Part shown: positions 8,287 through 18,213 of the stretch, piece after piece
Layout of the letters: every line of letters begins with the position of its first letter
Numbering within the stretch: position 1 is the first letter of the stretch
Assembly (NCBI RefSeq): GCF_004801375.1
Contig: NZ_SSNZ01000001.1
Coordinates: forward strand, 558,001-622,000
Reading direction: 5' to 3'
Length of the DNA: 64,000 nt
Origin: Flavobacterium supellecticarium
GTDB taxonomy: Bacteria; Bacteroidota; Bacteroidia; Flavobacteriales; Flavobacteriaceae
Notes under the pieces: model-generated
Told to the model about the DNA's origin: nothing
Database searches by the model: none
The model's input: only the letters and a program-made list of their open reading frames with translations
Position numbers and translations under genes: made by a program

Positions 8287-9879
8287 ATGTCTTACTTATT
8301 TATGTTCAGGTTTTATTGCCTGTCCCTGCTATTGGTATGCACATTTACTGGATTTTCTCAGGATATACGATGGGAAAAATCTTATGGCGGCAAACATGCC
8401 GAATTCCTAGCAGATGCACTGCCCACACCCGACTATGGGTTCCTCTTAGCAGGCAGTTCCTTATCCGACAAAAACGGAAACAAAGAAATGGCTTCCAGCG
8501 GTAATTTCGATTACTGGCTTTGGAAGATGGATGAACACGGCTCGCCCGAATGGCAAAAAAGCTATGGCGGATCCGGTATGGATTTTCTACAAAGTGTACA
8601 ACTAACAGCCGATGGCGGCTTTATTCTGGCCGGTGTTTCGGATTCCCCAAAAAGCGCAGGTAAAAAAGACGACTCCAAAGGTCACGATGACTTCTGGATC
8701 GTAAAACTCGACGCTAAAGGAGCCGAACAGTGGCAACGTACGATTGGCGGAAACGGTCAAGAGCAACTGACTTGTATCCGACCTACCAAAGACGGCGGTT
8801 ATATTGTAGGCGGTTCGTCCGCATCGGGTAAATCCGGTGACAAAACGGAAGAAAATTTTGGAAACCTGGATTACTGGGTGGTCAAATTGAACTCCGAGGG
8901 TACCATCGAATGGCAAAAGACCTACGGCGGAAAATACCTTGATCAGCTTAAAACGGTTGAGCAAACCCCGGATGGCGGTTATATTATTGGCGGCTATTCG
9001 AATTCTCCAGCTTCGGGTAACAAACTCAACGACAATATGGGCGCGGGTGATTACTGGATCCTTAAAACCGACAAACAAGGAGCTATCGAATGGCAACGTA
9101 CGTTAGGCGGCAATGGCGACGATAACCTGACTGCGTTGATTCAATGTAAAACCGGCGGCTATTTATTGGGCGGAAGTTCCAATTCGAACCCTTCGAACGA
9201 TAAAAGTAAGGCCAACGGTAAAGGAACCGATTTCTGGGTAGTGCGATTAGACACCGACGGACAAACGATCTGGCAGGAAACCTATAATTATGGTAAAACC
9301 GACTTGTTAACTTCCATTATTGAGAATGACGACCATACGTTTTTGATTGGCGGTCATGCGCATACCGAAGTCGGTGAAGGCAAAAAAGATAAAAAAGACA
9401 TCAACGATTATATCGCGGTAAAAATCAACGATAAAGGTGAAGAAGTATGGAGCAAAACCGTAGGGAGTGATGGCGAAGACATCTTAGGTCGCTTGATCGA
9501 AACCCGCGATGGCGGTTACCTTTTAGCTGGAACATCCAAAGGAAAACCGTCCCGTAATAAAAGTGGCGGACATGGCGGCAGCGACTTCTGGGTGGTAAAA
9601 CTCAAAGACCGTTATAAAAAAGAACTGGACAAACCGGCCATCGAAGCCCTGCCAAACCCGGCGCAACAATTTACCAACATTATTGTGGGTTACGATTTCC
9701 AAACGGGAACAGCCGCTATATATGATCTTTCGGGACGTCAACTGCAACAGTTTTCGATCGACAGTCGCACCGTACCGGTGGACTTAAGTCTGTATCCGGA
9801 AGGCATCTATATCGTAGAAATCCGTACCAACGTACAGCATAACTCGGTAAAAGTCATCAAGGGTATCCAACCTAAATAA
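8287..9879 (+). CDS. Secreted repeat protein with T9SS type A sorting domain
   Basis: A 530-aa protein exported by the Sec pathway and then probably by type IX secretion. It has an N-terminal signal peptide ending GFSQ, then seven or so copies of a roughly 55-60-residue unit with the pattern W-Q-K-[ST]-Y-G-G, DGG[YF], GG.S and D[YF]W[VI][VL]K. These should form a beta-propeller or solenoid. The last about 75 residues, starting EALPNPA, with IYDLSGRQL and PEGIYIVEI, are a classic T9SS type A C-terminal domain. It precedes two RHS genes in the same transcription unit and may be an accessory surface component. That role is inferred from context. Confidence 0.85.
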   Translation: MSYLFMFRFYCLSLLLVCTFTGFSQDIRWEKSYGGKHAEFLADALPTPDYGFLLAGSSLSDKNGNKEMASSGNFDYWLWKMDEHGSPEWQKSYGGSGMDFLQSVQLTADGGFILAGVSDSPKSAGKKDDSKGHDDFWIVKLDAKGAEQWQRTIGGNGQEQLTCIRPTKDGGYIVGGSSASGKSGDKTEENFGNLDYWVVKLNSEGTIEWQKTYGGKYLDQLKTVEQTPDGGYIIGGYSNSPASGNKLNDNMGAGDYWILKTDKQGAIEWQRTLGGNGDDNLTALIQCKTGGYLLGGSSNSNPSNDKSKANGKGTDFWVVRLDTDGQTIWQETYNYGKTDLLTSIIENDDHTFLIGGHAHTEVGEGKKDKKDINDYIAVKINDKGEEVWSKTVGSDGEDILGRLIETRDGGYLLAGTSKGKPSRNKSGGHGGSDFWVVKLKDRYKKELDKPAIEALPNPAQQFTNIIVGYDFQTGTAAIYDLSGRQLQQFSIDSRTVPVDLSLYPEGIYIVEIRTNVQHNSVKVIKGIQPK

Positions 9880-9887
9880 GAAATCAC

Positions 9888-12800
9888 ATGAAAAAAATAC
9901 TATTCACCTTACTGCTTTTAGGGCTTTATGGGATAACTATGGCCCAGGAAGCATTTCCGGAAAGCCCCACAGCCTTGGTAGTTCCCCAAATTACCAATCC
10001 GTCTGTCGATGCGCAGGCGATCACCAAATTTGGCGACATTCCAATTAGCGAATATACCGGGATGGTTAATGCTGCAATCCCTCTTTATACTTTAAAATCC
10101 GGAAACCTTTCTTTGCCGATTAATTTAGATTATAATGCGGCCGGTGTTAAAGTAAGCCAGACAGCTACCTGGACCGGAATAAACTGGGTGTTAAATGCCG
10201 GGGGAGTTATTACCCGTACCGTTCATGATAAAGGAGACGAAGCCGATAATCCCGATGGAAGGATGACGGCCGATACCATCGTACCGGCAGGTTTTTTAAA
10301 CGGTTCTGCATATGCGGGCTGGATTAATCTGACACTTGCCAAGCGACGCAAATTAGTAGATATCAAGCCCGATATTTTTTACTTTAACTTCCCGGGTTAT
10401 TCGGGTAGTTTCTTCTTGGATAAGCAATTTAAACCACGATTGGTAAAAGCAGATAGCAACCTTAAAATAGAAATAGTAGGAACAGATTCGAATCTCAGAA
10501 CACGCTTACGACAGTCCAATGAATTTTGTATCACGACTCCTGAAGGGGTTAAATACTATTTTGGTGGTGATAACGCCACCGAAACCTCCTTTTTAGGAAA
10601 TCGTATCGATAACCCCTATGTACCAACAGGGTATTATCTGACAAAAATTCAACATCCGATAAGCGGGACCATTACACTGGAATACCTGAGTGATAGCGTA
10701 AACCGTAATATTCGGCTGGAAACCAATGAAAGTGTAACCGTTAAAATAGCGGGACTACCGACTGAACATCGGGATTGTATACAACCGGCTTATTCAGAAA
10801 TGAGTCACGACATTAACACGTCGTATAACATCATTGCCAGTGGTAAAACATTATCAAAGATTAAGGGAAATCAAGGAGCGACTGAGATTACTTTTAATAG
10901 TACTCCCGGTTCAGCTACCCATTATAGAAAAGTACTAAACAGTATTGTTATTAAGGAGGATAATACAATTCTCAACACCATTGATCTGAATTACTATTTT
11001 CCTCAAACACAAAGCACCTCAGAACGATTTTTCCTCACCAAAGTAGAGTTCAACAAAAACAAAAATTATGGTAGTGGACGTAAATATGAACAATACGAAT
11101 TAGAATACTTCGAACCAAATGAACTCCCTAATCGGGATAGCCAGGCTAAAGATGTATTAGGCTACTACAATGGCAAATGGGGTAACACGATCGCACTGCC
11201 AAAAAACTTTGATCATTACTTTCATAATTACTATTCCAATTTTGCTGACCGCAGTTCCGATCTGACATATGCTGTTAAAGGTGCTTTAAAGAAGATCATT
11301 TTTCCAACCAAAGGTTATTCGGAATTTGAATATGAGATGGTGAAATCAAAAGAACTGGATTATGGAGGTGGAGTTCAAATGAACATTTGGCGTAATAATC
11401 CGGGAAGAAATCCGGTTAATAAAACCTCGACAACCGCATCTATGATGGGTGATTCGTATCAGAATCCGGACGGAACATTTGGCTTTTTAGGGGTTTATAT
11501 GGATCAAACTATTAAAGGAATTGCTAATATTATTTCTAATAGTCAGATGGGCCATACCGATGTAATTGTCCTGAAAATTACCGATATCACCGATAACACG
11601 GTACAGAATTTTACCTTTCGAATGCCGGATGGTAACCAGGAAATAGGAAGCGGAAGCTATAATTTTTCTATTGAGTTTACATTCGATATTAGAAAAGACC
11701 ATAAGTATTCGCTACAGTTATCCAACAATTATCAATTTTCTACTACCCAGTTTGATGCCGAAGTTTATTTTGCCTATGTAAAAGGAGTGCGATTGGTCGA
11801 TGATGGCCCACTTCGGGTAAAACGGGTTACTGATTATAACGCCGAAACCGAAAATGCTTATATCAAACGATATTATTATAGCAGTTTGGCAAATCTGAAC
11901 AAAAACCCTTTAGAACTTGCTGTCTTTAAAAAGAACTATGCCTATACGACCGATTGGGCATTAGTACGCTGTTGTAGTGGTGGAAGTGAGGGATCATTGT
12001 TACACGATCAGCAATGGGGACTTGGCTTTCGGACATTATCATCCCAATCTCAAATACCGCTAAATCAGCTTGAAGGAAAATACGAAGAAGTAATTGTGAG
12101 CTTTGGAGGTGACAATTTTGAATTAGGTGGAAAATACAAACGTTTTTATAATGTACCGCTGGCTATAAATGAAGATTTACATGTAGCTGATGGTAGCGTA
12201 TTCCAACAAGAACGCAATATTTATTTTGGAAATGCTGAAGATATCTATCACGGAACCCTTATGGAAGAGACTGATTTGATCAAACGTGGAAATAGCCTGA
12301 ATATGGTAAGACAGCAAACCTATAAATACCAATATGAGGATATAGCCAATATATCAGGTATAATTGGCGGTTATTGTTATTACAATTGTTTGTTTCCGGC
12401 AAGTAGTGCAAGTAGTTTTGATTTAGCGAAGTATACTTTGATTGCCCGTAAAAAACAGTTAATTCAGAAAAAAACAGTGGATTTTGTTGGACCGACATTA
12501 AGTACGGCTATTACTACAACAGAAGATTATCACTATGGGAGTTTGATCGGATTGCCGACTTCGATTATCAGCAGTACCAGTGAAGATGGCTTGGTAAGTT
12601 ATGTTAACTATGTTTATGCCGATCAACCGCATTTGATAACCAATGCAACACCTATTCAAAATGCAGCGATGGCCAAGTTATTGGAGCTTAATATGATCTC
12701 GGAACCGATGATGGTGAAAACCTTCAAAGGACCTAGCGACGGACTTCCAACAGCAGTAGGAACCAAGGTGACACTATTTAAAAGCTGGAATAACAATCCG

Positions 12801-13247
12801 AACCGGATTCTACCGGAGATTGTTCGTTTTTCAAAAGGAACTGGTGCTTTGGAAGACCGTATCCTGATTGAAAAATACGATGGATTTGGAAACATGGCGC
12901 AGGTACGACAAAAAGACGGCTCCCGTACCTACTATCAGTATAATGGCCGAAACCAGCTGATGCTTAAAATAGAAAATTATATACCAGTGGATTCCGATGA
13001 TACAGCCAATCCGATTCCATTACCGGAACTGACACCGGGAAGCCCATGTGGATTAAGTCAGAGCTATCCGGGGAGTATTGTAACCTTTTTCTATTACGAT
13101 GCGGTTACAAAGTTATTAGCGCGAACTGTCGATACGAATTGTCGTAATACCTATTACGAATACGATAGTCTGTTACGTCTAAAGCGTATTAAAGACCATG
13201 ACGGAAATATCATCGAGGAGTATGATACCAATTATCGAACCAACTAA
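9888..13247 (+). CDS. RHS/YD-repeat protein, first of a pair
   Basis: A 1119-aa secreted protein with signal peptide MKKILFTLLLLGLYGITMAQ. The N-terminal region has KFGDIPISEYTGMVNAAIPL and LPINLDYNAAGVKVSQTATW, typical of the opening domain of Bacteroidota RHS exoproteins. YD-type repeats (YDGFGNMAQV, YYQYNGRNQLM, YYEYDSLLRLKRIKDHDGN) occur at the C-terminus. It ends without a toxin tip. The next gene continues the YD repeats after its own signal peptide, so the two probably assemble into one shell, similar in concept to split TcB/TcC-like RHS cages. The gap from the T9SS gene is 8 bp, consistent with co-transcription. Confidence 0.85.
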   Translation: MKKILFTLLLLGLYGITMAQEAFPESPTALVVPQITNPSVDAQAITKFGDIPISEYTGMVNAAIPLYTLKSGNLSLPINLDYNAAGVKVSQTATWTGINWVLNAGGVITRTVHDKGDEADNPDGRMTADTIVPAGFLNGSAYAGWINLTLAKRRKLVDIKPDIFYFNFPGYSGSFFLDKQFKPRLVKADSNLKIEIVGTDSNLRTRLRQSNEFCITTPEGVKYYFGGDNATETSFLGNRIDNPYVPTGYYLTKIQHPISGTITLEYLSDSVNRNIRLETNESVTVKIAGLPTEHRDCIQPAYSEMSHDINTSYNIIASGKTLSKIKGNQGATEITFNSTPGSATHYRKVLNSIVIKEDNTILNTIDLNYYFPQTQSTSERFFLTKVEFNKNKNYGSGRKYEQYELEYFEPNELPNRDSQAKDVLGYYNGKWGNTIALPKNFDHYFHNYYSNFADRSSDLTYAVKGALKKIIFPTKGYSEFEYEMVKSKELDYGGGVQMNIWRNNPGRNPVNKTSTTASMMGDSYQNPDGTFGFLGVYMDQTIKGIANIISNSQMGHTDVIVLKITDITDNTVQNFTFRMPDGNQEIGSGSYNFSIEFTFDIRKDHKYSLQLSNNYQFSTTQFDAEVYFAYVKGVRLVDDGPLRVKRVTDYNAETENAYIKRYYYSSLANLNKNPLELAVFKKNYAYTTDWALVRCCSGGSEGSLLHDQQWGLGFRTLSSQSQIPLNQLEGKYEEVIVSFGGDNFELGGKYKRFYNVPLAINEDLHVADGSVFQQERNIYFGNAEDIYHGTLMEETDLIKRGNSLNMVRQQTYKYQYEDIANISGIIGGYCYYNCLFPASSASSFDLAKYTLIARKKQLIQKKTVDFVGPTLSTAITTTEDYHYGSLIGLPTSIISSTSEDGLVSYVNYVYADQPHLITNATPIQNAAMAKLLELNMISEPMMVKTFKGPSDGLPTAVGTKVTLFKSWNNNPNRILPEIVRFSKGTGALEDRILIEKYDGFGNMAQVRQKDGSRTYYQYNGRNQLMLKIENYIPVDSDDTANPIPLPELTPGSPCGLSQSYPGSIVTFFYYDAVTKLLARTVDTNCRNTYYEYDSLLRLKRIKDHDGNIIEEYDTNYRTN

Positions 13248-13257
13248 AACCAGTAGT

Positions 13258-16200
13258 ATGAAAAAATTACTTATCGCTCTATTGTGCGCACCAATTTGGA
13301 TGGTGGCGCAAACGAACTCACAGAACTGGACCAAAAAAACAACCTATCGGGATGCGAATAGCGGCCGACCAGTTTCGACCGTGACTTATTATGATGGTTT
13401 GGGACGCCCGGTTCAACAAAATATAAACAAACAATCCGGAAACGGAAAAGATTTGATCACCCATATCGAATACGATAAGGGGCGACAGCTAAAAGAATAC
13501 TTGCCGTACCCGGCTACGAGCAACGATATGAGTTATCAGGCTGGAGCGCAGTCGGCAACTTTAAGTTATTCGCAATACAGCGGACAGTATCCCTTTAGCG
13601 AAAAAATAGTAGAATTATCCCCTTTGGCGCGTATCTTAAAACAAGGCGCCCCTGGGGTAGACTGGCAGGTAAACCCGAATGCGAATACCGATCATACCAT
13701 AAAAATGGACTATCAGACCAATGGTGCGAATGAAGTAAAAAACTATTTTGCGTTAACCAATTGGGATAACACGAATGGAGTCTATGCGATCCAATTACAG
13801 GATAAAGGATATTATAGTGCGAACAGCTTATATAAAACGGTAATCAAGGATGAGAACTGGACATCGGGAACCAACAATACAACTGAGGAGTTTACTGATA
13901 AAAATGGCCTTGTAGTCTTAAAACGCAGCTATAATGATGGTGCTCATGATACTTATTATGTCTATGATATCTATGGAAACCAAACATATGTCCTTCCGCC
14001 ATTGGTTACCAACCCGACGGCTCAGCTGGACGATTTATGTTATCAGTATAAATACGATTCCCGCAACCGTATGGTCGAAAAGAAATTACCAGGCAAGCAA
14101 TGGGAATTTATTGTATATGATAAAATCGACCGTGTGGTGGCCACCGGGCCTGCCTTATCGCCTTTTGGCAGTCCGCAAACCGGATACCTGATCACCAAAT
14201 ACGATGCATTAGATAGAACGCTGTATACGGGTTGGTTACAAACGAACTCTACACGAGCGACCTTACAGGGGCAATACAATGCTGCGGCAACAATTGTATC
14301 GGAAGAACGTACCAAAGTGGGTGTAACAGAAACCGTAGATAATATAGCAATTAGTTATACCAATCGTGTTCTACCAACCAGCGGGATGAAACTGCTTACC
14401 GTGAATTATTATGATGATTATAGATACATAAATGCTATTACACCACCATCGTTAATAGAGGACCAAACGGTAGCCACATCGGTAACCGGGCAGGTAACCG
14501 GAAGCTGGGTACGCGTGTTAACTACAGCGGAGGAAACTTTAAACGAGCAAAGCTATACGCTATACGATCCGAAATACCGTCCGATAAGTGTTTGTACCGC
14601 CAATCATTTGAGTGGCTACACCCGAGTGGATAGTAAACTGGATTTTAGCGGAAAGATGTTGTATAGCCAGACGTTTCATAAACTTTTAAGTAATAGTGCA
14701 TCGGAATTGAACGTAGTAGACTCCTATATTTATACCGAAGAAGACCGGTTGTTGTTGCACAAGCATAAGATTAATGATGAAGCAGAACAGTTACTTACAA
14801 AAAATACGTATGACGAATTAGGGCAACTTGTTTCCAAGAATGTTGGTGGTAGTGATATAACGGGTGCGGTTGGACTACAAAAAGTAGACTACCGTTATAA
14901 CATCCGTGGGTGGATGACCGATATCAATAATGATGCTCCAATAGGTAGTGCTGAATTTCAATTAGGAAACGGCGATCTGTTCGGATTTAAAATCAATTAC
15001 AATCAGGTAACGGAAGTTGAAACGGCTCGTATCATTTATTCGGGATCTAGTGTTAATGGTGAGGTTAAGCCGTTGTACAATGGGAACATTGCAGAAACAT
15101 TCTGGCTATCGTTTTCTGATAACCAAATCAGAAAATATGGTTACCGGTACGACGCTTTAAACAGACTACGAAAAGCATACTATCAAAAGCCGCTTAGTAC
15201 TGTTCCAATTTCGAACTCTTATAACGAAGAAGCAAAGTATGATAAAAACGGAAACATTACAAGCTTAAAACGAAATGGAAATCTTGATAATCCATTGTTT
15301 CCTATTGAAATAGACGATTTAACCTATACCTATAACGGGAATAAACTACTTCGTGTAGATGATGCAACCAACAATCCAGAAGGGTTTAAAGATAACGGGT
15401 ACGGAAATACCTATGATGATTACACCTATGATGTATGGGGTAACATGACTAAAAACCTGAATAAGGGAATCAGTAACATTATCTATAATCATTTAAACCT
15501 GCCAACGGAAATTCTTTTTAATGACGGAAATAAAATTACATATCTTTACAATGCTGAAGGTGTCAAGTTACAGAAAAGGGTAATCACTTCAGAAAGTAAC
15601 ATTGTTACTGATTACCAGAAAGGTTTCTATTATGTGGATCAGACCTTAAAGTTTTTCCCACATGCAGAAGGATATGTAAACGTTACCGAAGGTAAGTTCT
15701 TAAATTATGTATTCAATTATGTAGATCACCTTGGTAACATTCGCAGTAGCTGGACATGGGATGATAAGGTAGGAATAGTACAGGCAATCACTGAAAATCA
15801 TTTTTATCCGTTTGGAGAACGGCATAAATCTTATAATAATCAGTCCTATGTCTTTATTCCTAGCGAGAGTGGTCCCTCATATTACAGTGCTGAACTGATT
15901 GAGGAAGGGACACGAACTCCAACAAATTTCTATATGTATAAATACAATGGAAAGGAGTTGCAGAATGAGTTTGGACTTAGTATTACGGCGATGGATTTTC
16001 GTCAATATGATAACACTTTAGGCAGGTTTAATTCACAGGATCTTTTATCTGAATCTTTCCCTGATAGTAGCCCGTACAGTTTTTCATTTTCAAATCCAGT
16101 AGCTTTAAGTGATCCGAGTGGACTGTGTCCTGAATGCCCAGATAAAAATAATGCAAAAAACGGGGATACTTATCTTTCAACCGGAGGAGGGAATTATTCC

Positions 16201-16860
16201 TTTAATAATGGTAATTGGACACGAAATGATGGGGATCTGAATGAGATCGTAATTTCGGTAAACAAACCTGAAACATCAACCAGAAAGTACGGTGGAGATG
16301 GAAGTGGTAGTGCTTTAGATATTAGTGCACGTATTGCTGACGGAATCAATCAATTTAATCCAATTGCTGGGCTTTGGGACGTTCTATCTTACACTTTTAC
16401 AGGGAAGGATCGATTTGGGAATAAAATGTCCACGCTTGAAGCTTCAGTTACTGCAGTCAGTATTGTTCCTGCATTAAAAGGTGTTGCACAAATAACAAAA
16501 TCGGGAGCCACAGGTGTAGTTAAGACGGGCAGTAGAGTTTTTGAAGTTGGTTCATACAATAAATTAAGAGGTGTTGAAGTTGGTTTGGATGCTCACCATG
16601 CAGGTCAAAAAGCTCTAATGAGTAAATTTGTTCCAGGTTATAATCCAAGTACTGCTCCATCAATTTTGGTACCGAAGTTAGGACATACGCAAGGAGTTGG
16701 AGTTCTATCGAGAAACATGTCCGGTTTTTCAAATGCGCGCCAAGTTTTAGCAAGGGATATTTTCGAATTAAGACGCGTATATCCAAGTATTCCTTATACC
16801 TCTTTAAAAGAATTAATTCAAATGAATAAAACAATGTATCCACACGCTTTTATAAAATAA
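13258..16860 (+). CDS. RHS polymorphic toxin with C-terminal HNH/EndoVII-like nuclease tip
   Basis: A 1200-aa protein. The frame is open from 13198, but ATG 13258 starts a clean signal peptide (MKKLLIALLCAPIWMVAQ) 10 bp after the upstream stop codon. YD repeats run to about residue 890 (YDGLGRPVQQ, YDSRNRMVEKKLPG, YRYDALNRL). The RHS core signature YNGKELQNEFGL then DPSGLC follows at about 895-955. After a pretoxin segment (NPIAGLWDVLSYTFTGKDRFG) the last about 105 residues form the variable tip, with LDAHHAGQKALM (His 1113-1114) and VPKLGHTQGVG. This resembles His-rich HNH/EndoVII-fold nuclease toxins. Nuclease activity is inferred. Its cognate immunity gene follows 6 bp later. Confidence 0.85.
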   Translation: MKKLLIALLCAPIWMVAQTNSQNWTKKTTYRDANSGRPVSTVTYYDGLGRPVQQNINKQSGNGKDLITHIEYDKGRQLKEYLPYPATSNDMSYQAGAQSATLSYSQYSGQYPFSEKIVELSPLARILKQGAPGVDWQVNPNANTDHTIKMDYQTNGANEVKNYFALTNWDNTNGVYAIQLQDKGYYSANSLYKTVIKDENWTSGTNNTTEEFTDKNGLVVLKRSYNDGAHDTYYVYDIYGNQTYVLPPLVTNPTAQLDDLCYQYKYDSRNRMVEKKLPGKQWEFIVYDKIDRVVATGPALSPFGSPQTGYLITKYDALDRTLYTGWLQTNSTRATLQGQYNAAATIVSEERTKVGVTETVDNIAISYTNRVLPTSGMKLLTVNYYDDYRYINAITPPSLIEDQTVATSVTGQVTGSWVRVLTTAEETLNEQSYTLYDPKYRPISVCTANHLSGYTRVDSKLDFSGKMLYSQTFHKLLSNSASELNVVDSYIYTEEDRLLLHKHKINDEAEQLLTKNTYDELGQLVSKNVGGSDITGAVGLQKVDYRYNIRGWMTDINNDAPIGSAEFQLGNGDLFGFKINYNQVTEVETARIIYSGSSVNGEVKPLYNGNIAETFWLSFSDNQIRKYGYRYDALNRLRKAYYQKPLSTVPISNSYNEEAKYDKNGNITSLKRNGNLDNPLFPIEIDDLTYTYNGNKLLRVDDATNNPEGFKDNGYGNTYDDYTYDVWGNMTKNLNKGISNIIYNHLNLPTEILFNDGNKITYLYNAEGVKLQKRVITSESNIVTDYQKGFYYVDQTLKFFPHAEGYVNVTEGKFLNYVFNYVDHLGNIRSSWTWDDKVGIVQAITENHFYPFGERHKSYNNQSYVFIPSESGPSYYSAELIEEGTRTPTNFYMYKYNGKELQNEFGLSITAMDFRQYDNTLGRFNSQDLLSESFPDSSPYSFSFSNPVALSDPSGLCPECPDKNNAKNGDTYLSTGGGNYSFNNGNWTRNDGDLNEIVISVNKPETSTRKYGGDGSGSALDISARIADGINQFNPIAGLWDVLSYTFTGKDRFGNKMSTLEASVTAVSIVPALKGVAQITKSGATGVVKTGSRVFEVGSYNKLRGVEVGLDAHHAGQKALMSKFVPGYNPSTAPSILVPKLGHTQGVGVLSRNMSGFSNARQVLARDIFELRRVYPSIPYTSLKELIQMNKTMYPHAFIK

Positions 16861-16866
16861 TAAAAT

Positions 16867-17337
16867 ATGACTTATGCAACATTAATAGAAGAAAGATATG
16901 CCGAGGCAGTTAAAGGCATCAAAGAAGAATGGTTTAATACCCAAAGTACTAAATGGTATGAGTATATTATTGGGCTTTCTGATGATTTAAAGATCTGTTA
17001 TTCAACTGTTGTTTTTCATAATCAGATTTTTAATGGAGGTTTTCATCAGTATTTTGTAAATGGATATGGACAGTTTGCGCAAATAACCATTAATTCTCTT
17101 AGAACAATAGGTGCTATTAAAAAAGCTACTTTATTAGAAAAAGCGATAGGGATTGTAAATTATAACCATTATTCGGATGAAGTATTTAGACGTAAATTAT
17201 TGAATAACCAAATTCCGAAACTTTTTGATGGAGATGATCTGTTTGAGCCACTAGATGAGTTGGATGTTATTTATTATAATTCTGAAAATGAAGATATTGA
17301 GCGGTTGTTAGGGATTTATTTGAGTCCTAAAAAATAA
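16867..17337 (+). CDS. DUF4375/DMP19-like immunity protein
   Basis: A 156-aa cytoplasmic protein directly downstream of the RHS toxin, the canonical position for its immunity partner. Residues about 50-70 carry the DUF4375 signature VVFHNQIFNGGFHQYFVNGYG. The C-terminal part is strongly acidic (DGDDLFEPLDELD, NSENEDIE). Neisseria DMP19, of this family, is a DNA mimic; an acidic DNA-mimicking inhibitor would suit a nuclease toxin. The immunity role comes from position and family, while the mimicry mechanism is a hypothesis. Confidence 0.75.
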   Translation: MTYATLIEERYAEAVKGIKEEWFNTQSTKWYEYIIGLSDDLKICYSTVVFHNQIFNGGFHQYFVNGYGQFAQITINSLRTIGAIKKATLLEKAIGIVNYNHYSDEVFRRKLLNNQIPKLFDGDDLFEPLDELDVIYYNSENEDIERLLGIYLSPKK

Positions 17338-17357
17338 ATACTGGATAAGAGCCTACC

Positions 17358-17966
17358 ATAAAAGAAAAAACTTTTGAAGACTTATTAGCCTTGATGAGAT
17401 ATCAAGCTAAGATTTTTTTAGAGGAATCGGGAGATTTTTTTCTTATGCTTCAGTATTAATAAATCAAAGTATTCTTGAAACTGTAGGAATAGTTAAAACA
17501 CTGATGATCCTGATTTTGATGCTCTGAAAGCTATCGCCACATTCGAAAATAAGATTGCAGAACAGATTAAAAGCGCTGAAATTTTTATTGGAGCAATCAG
17601 TGTGGATGTTATCATTTCCTAAACTAATCAGAATACTTTAATGATCAAAGCAAGTGATGACGGGATTAAATGGCAAGAACGAAGCTATTCCTATTACATT
17701 TCAGGAGTAATTATTTTCATTAACGATACAGTAAATAATAATGGATGATCTTTTAATCGGTCTTAAAGGGGACATTTTTTAAAGAGCTAAATTATTTATT
17801 GATGATATGTTTTTTTTGCACCATTCGGCTCAAAGCTGAAAAATGGAGAAAGTGATGAAGTGGTTATCATGGATGAAAACTTTCTATTGATGGTTTAAAT
17901 TGGTCAGAAGATCATTACCCCTATTATATTGTAAATGGAGAATGTGTTTCGGGAATTGAACCATAA
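17358..17966 (+). pseudogene. Decayed gene after the RHS toxin-immunity pair
   Basis: Coding-like fragments lie in successive frames broken by stops and shifts: KEKTFEDLLALMRYQ, then ASVLINQSILETVGIVKT, then DDPDFDALKAIATFENKIAE, then KASDDGIKWQERSYSYYISG, and finally SIDGLNWSEDHYPYYIVNGE ending at TAA 17964-17966. The last two pieces resemble each other (DG-x-x-W ... YPYYI-x-G), suggesting an internal repeat. At least three frameshifts are needed to join them. Probably a relic of an older cassette behind the RHS gene; the original family is not recognised. Confidence 0.65.
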
Positions 17967-17982
17967 AACAGAAAGAAAATAA

Positions 17983-18062
17983 AGCAGTTTGCCTCGTTCC
18001 TGCAAACGGCAAGATGTCCGGTTGTTAAACAAACCGATTTTTCAAGCCCTTAACTCGGAACT
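17983..18062 (-). repeat. Inverted repeat arm flanking the RHS module (right)
   Basis: Reverse complement of the arm at 7825-7901, with 42 of 48 core bases identical. It lies directly after the decayed gene, so the arms delimit 7.8-18.1 kb exactly around the RHS locus. It contains the imperfect hairpin gcagtttgc / gcaaacggc. Confidence 0.7.
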
Positions 18063-18213
18063 CGTTGCTAATATAGAATTAAGATTATTTAATAGTTGAC
18101 AATGATTCTTACCATAATTAAGAATTGGTGTCATAAATTAAGATTAATGATTTGGAGTATAAATTATCCGAAAAATTAGATTTAACAAATTATTAAAACA
18201 AGAGTCTGTAATC
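18063..18213. terminator. Terminator-like hairpin after the 158-aa membrane-protein gene
   Basis: The stem gagtctgtaa / ttacagactc (18202-18211 and 18219-18228) overlaps the last codons of the leftward gene and is followed on the minus strand by a T-rich run. The rest of this short gap is AT-rich with nothing recognisable. Confidence 0.5.

Noticed and set aside
8602..9096. 164-aa minus-strand frame inside the T9SS protein gene
   Set aside because: Antisense shadow of a clear repeat-containing coding sequence.
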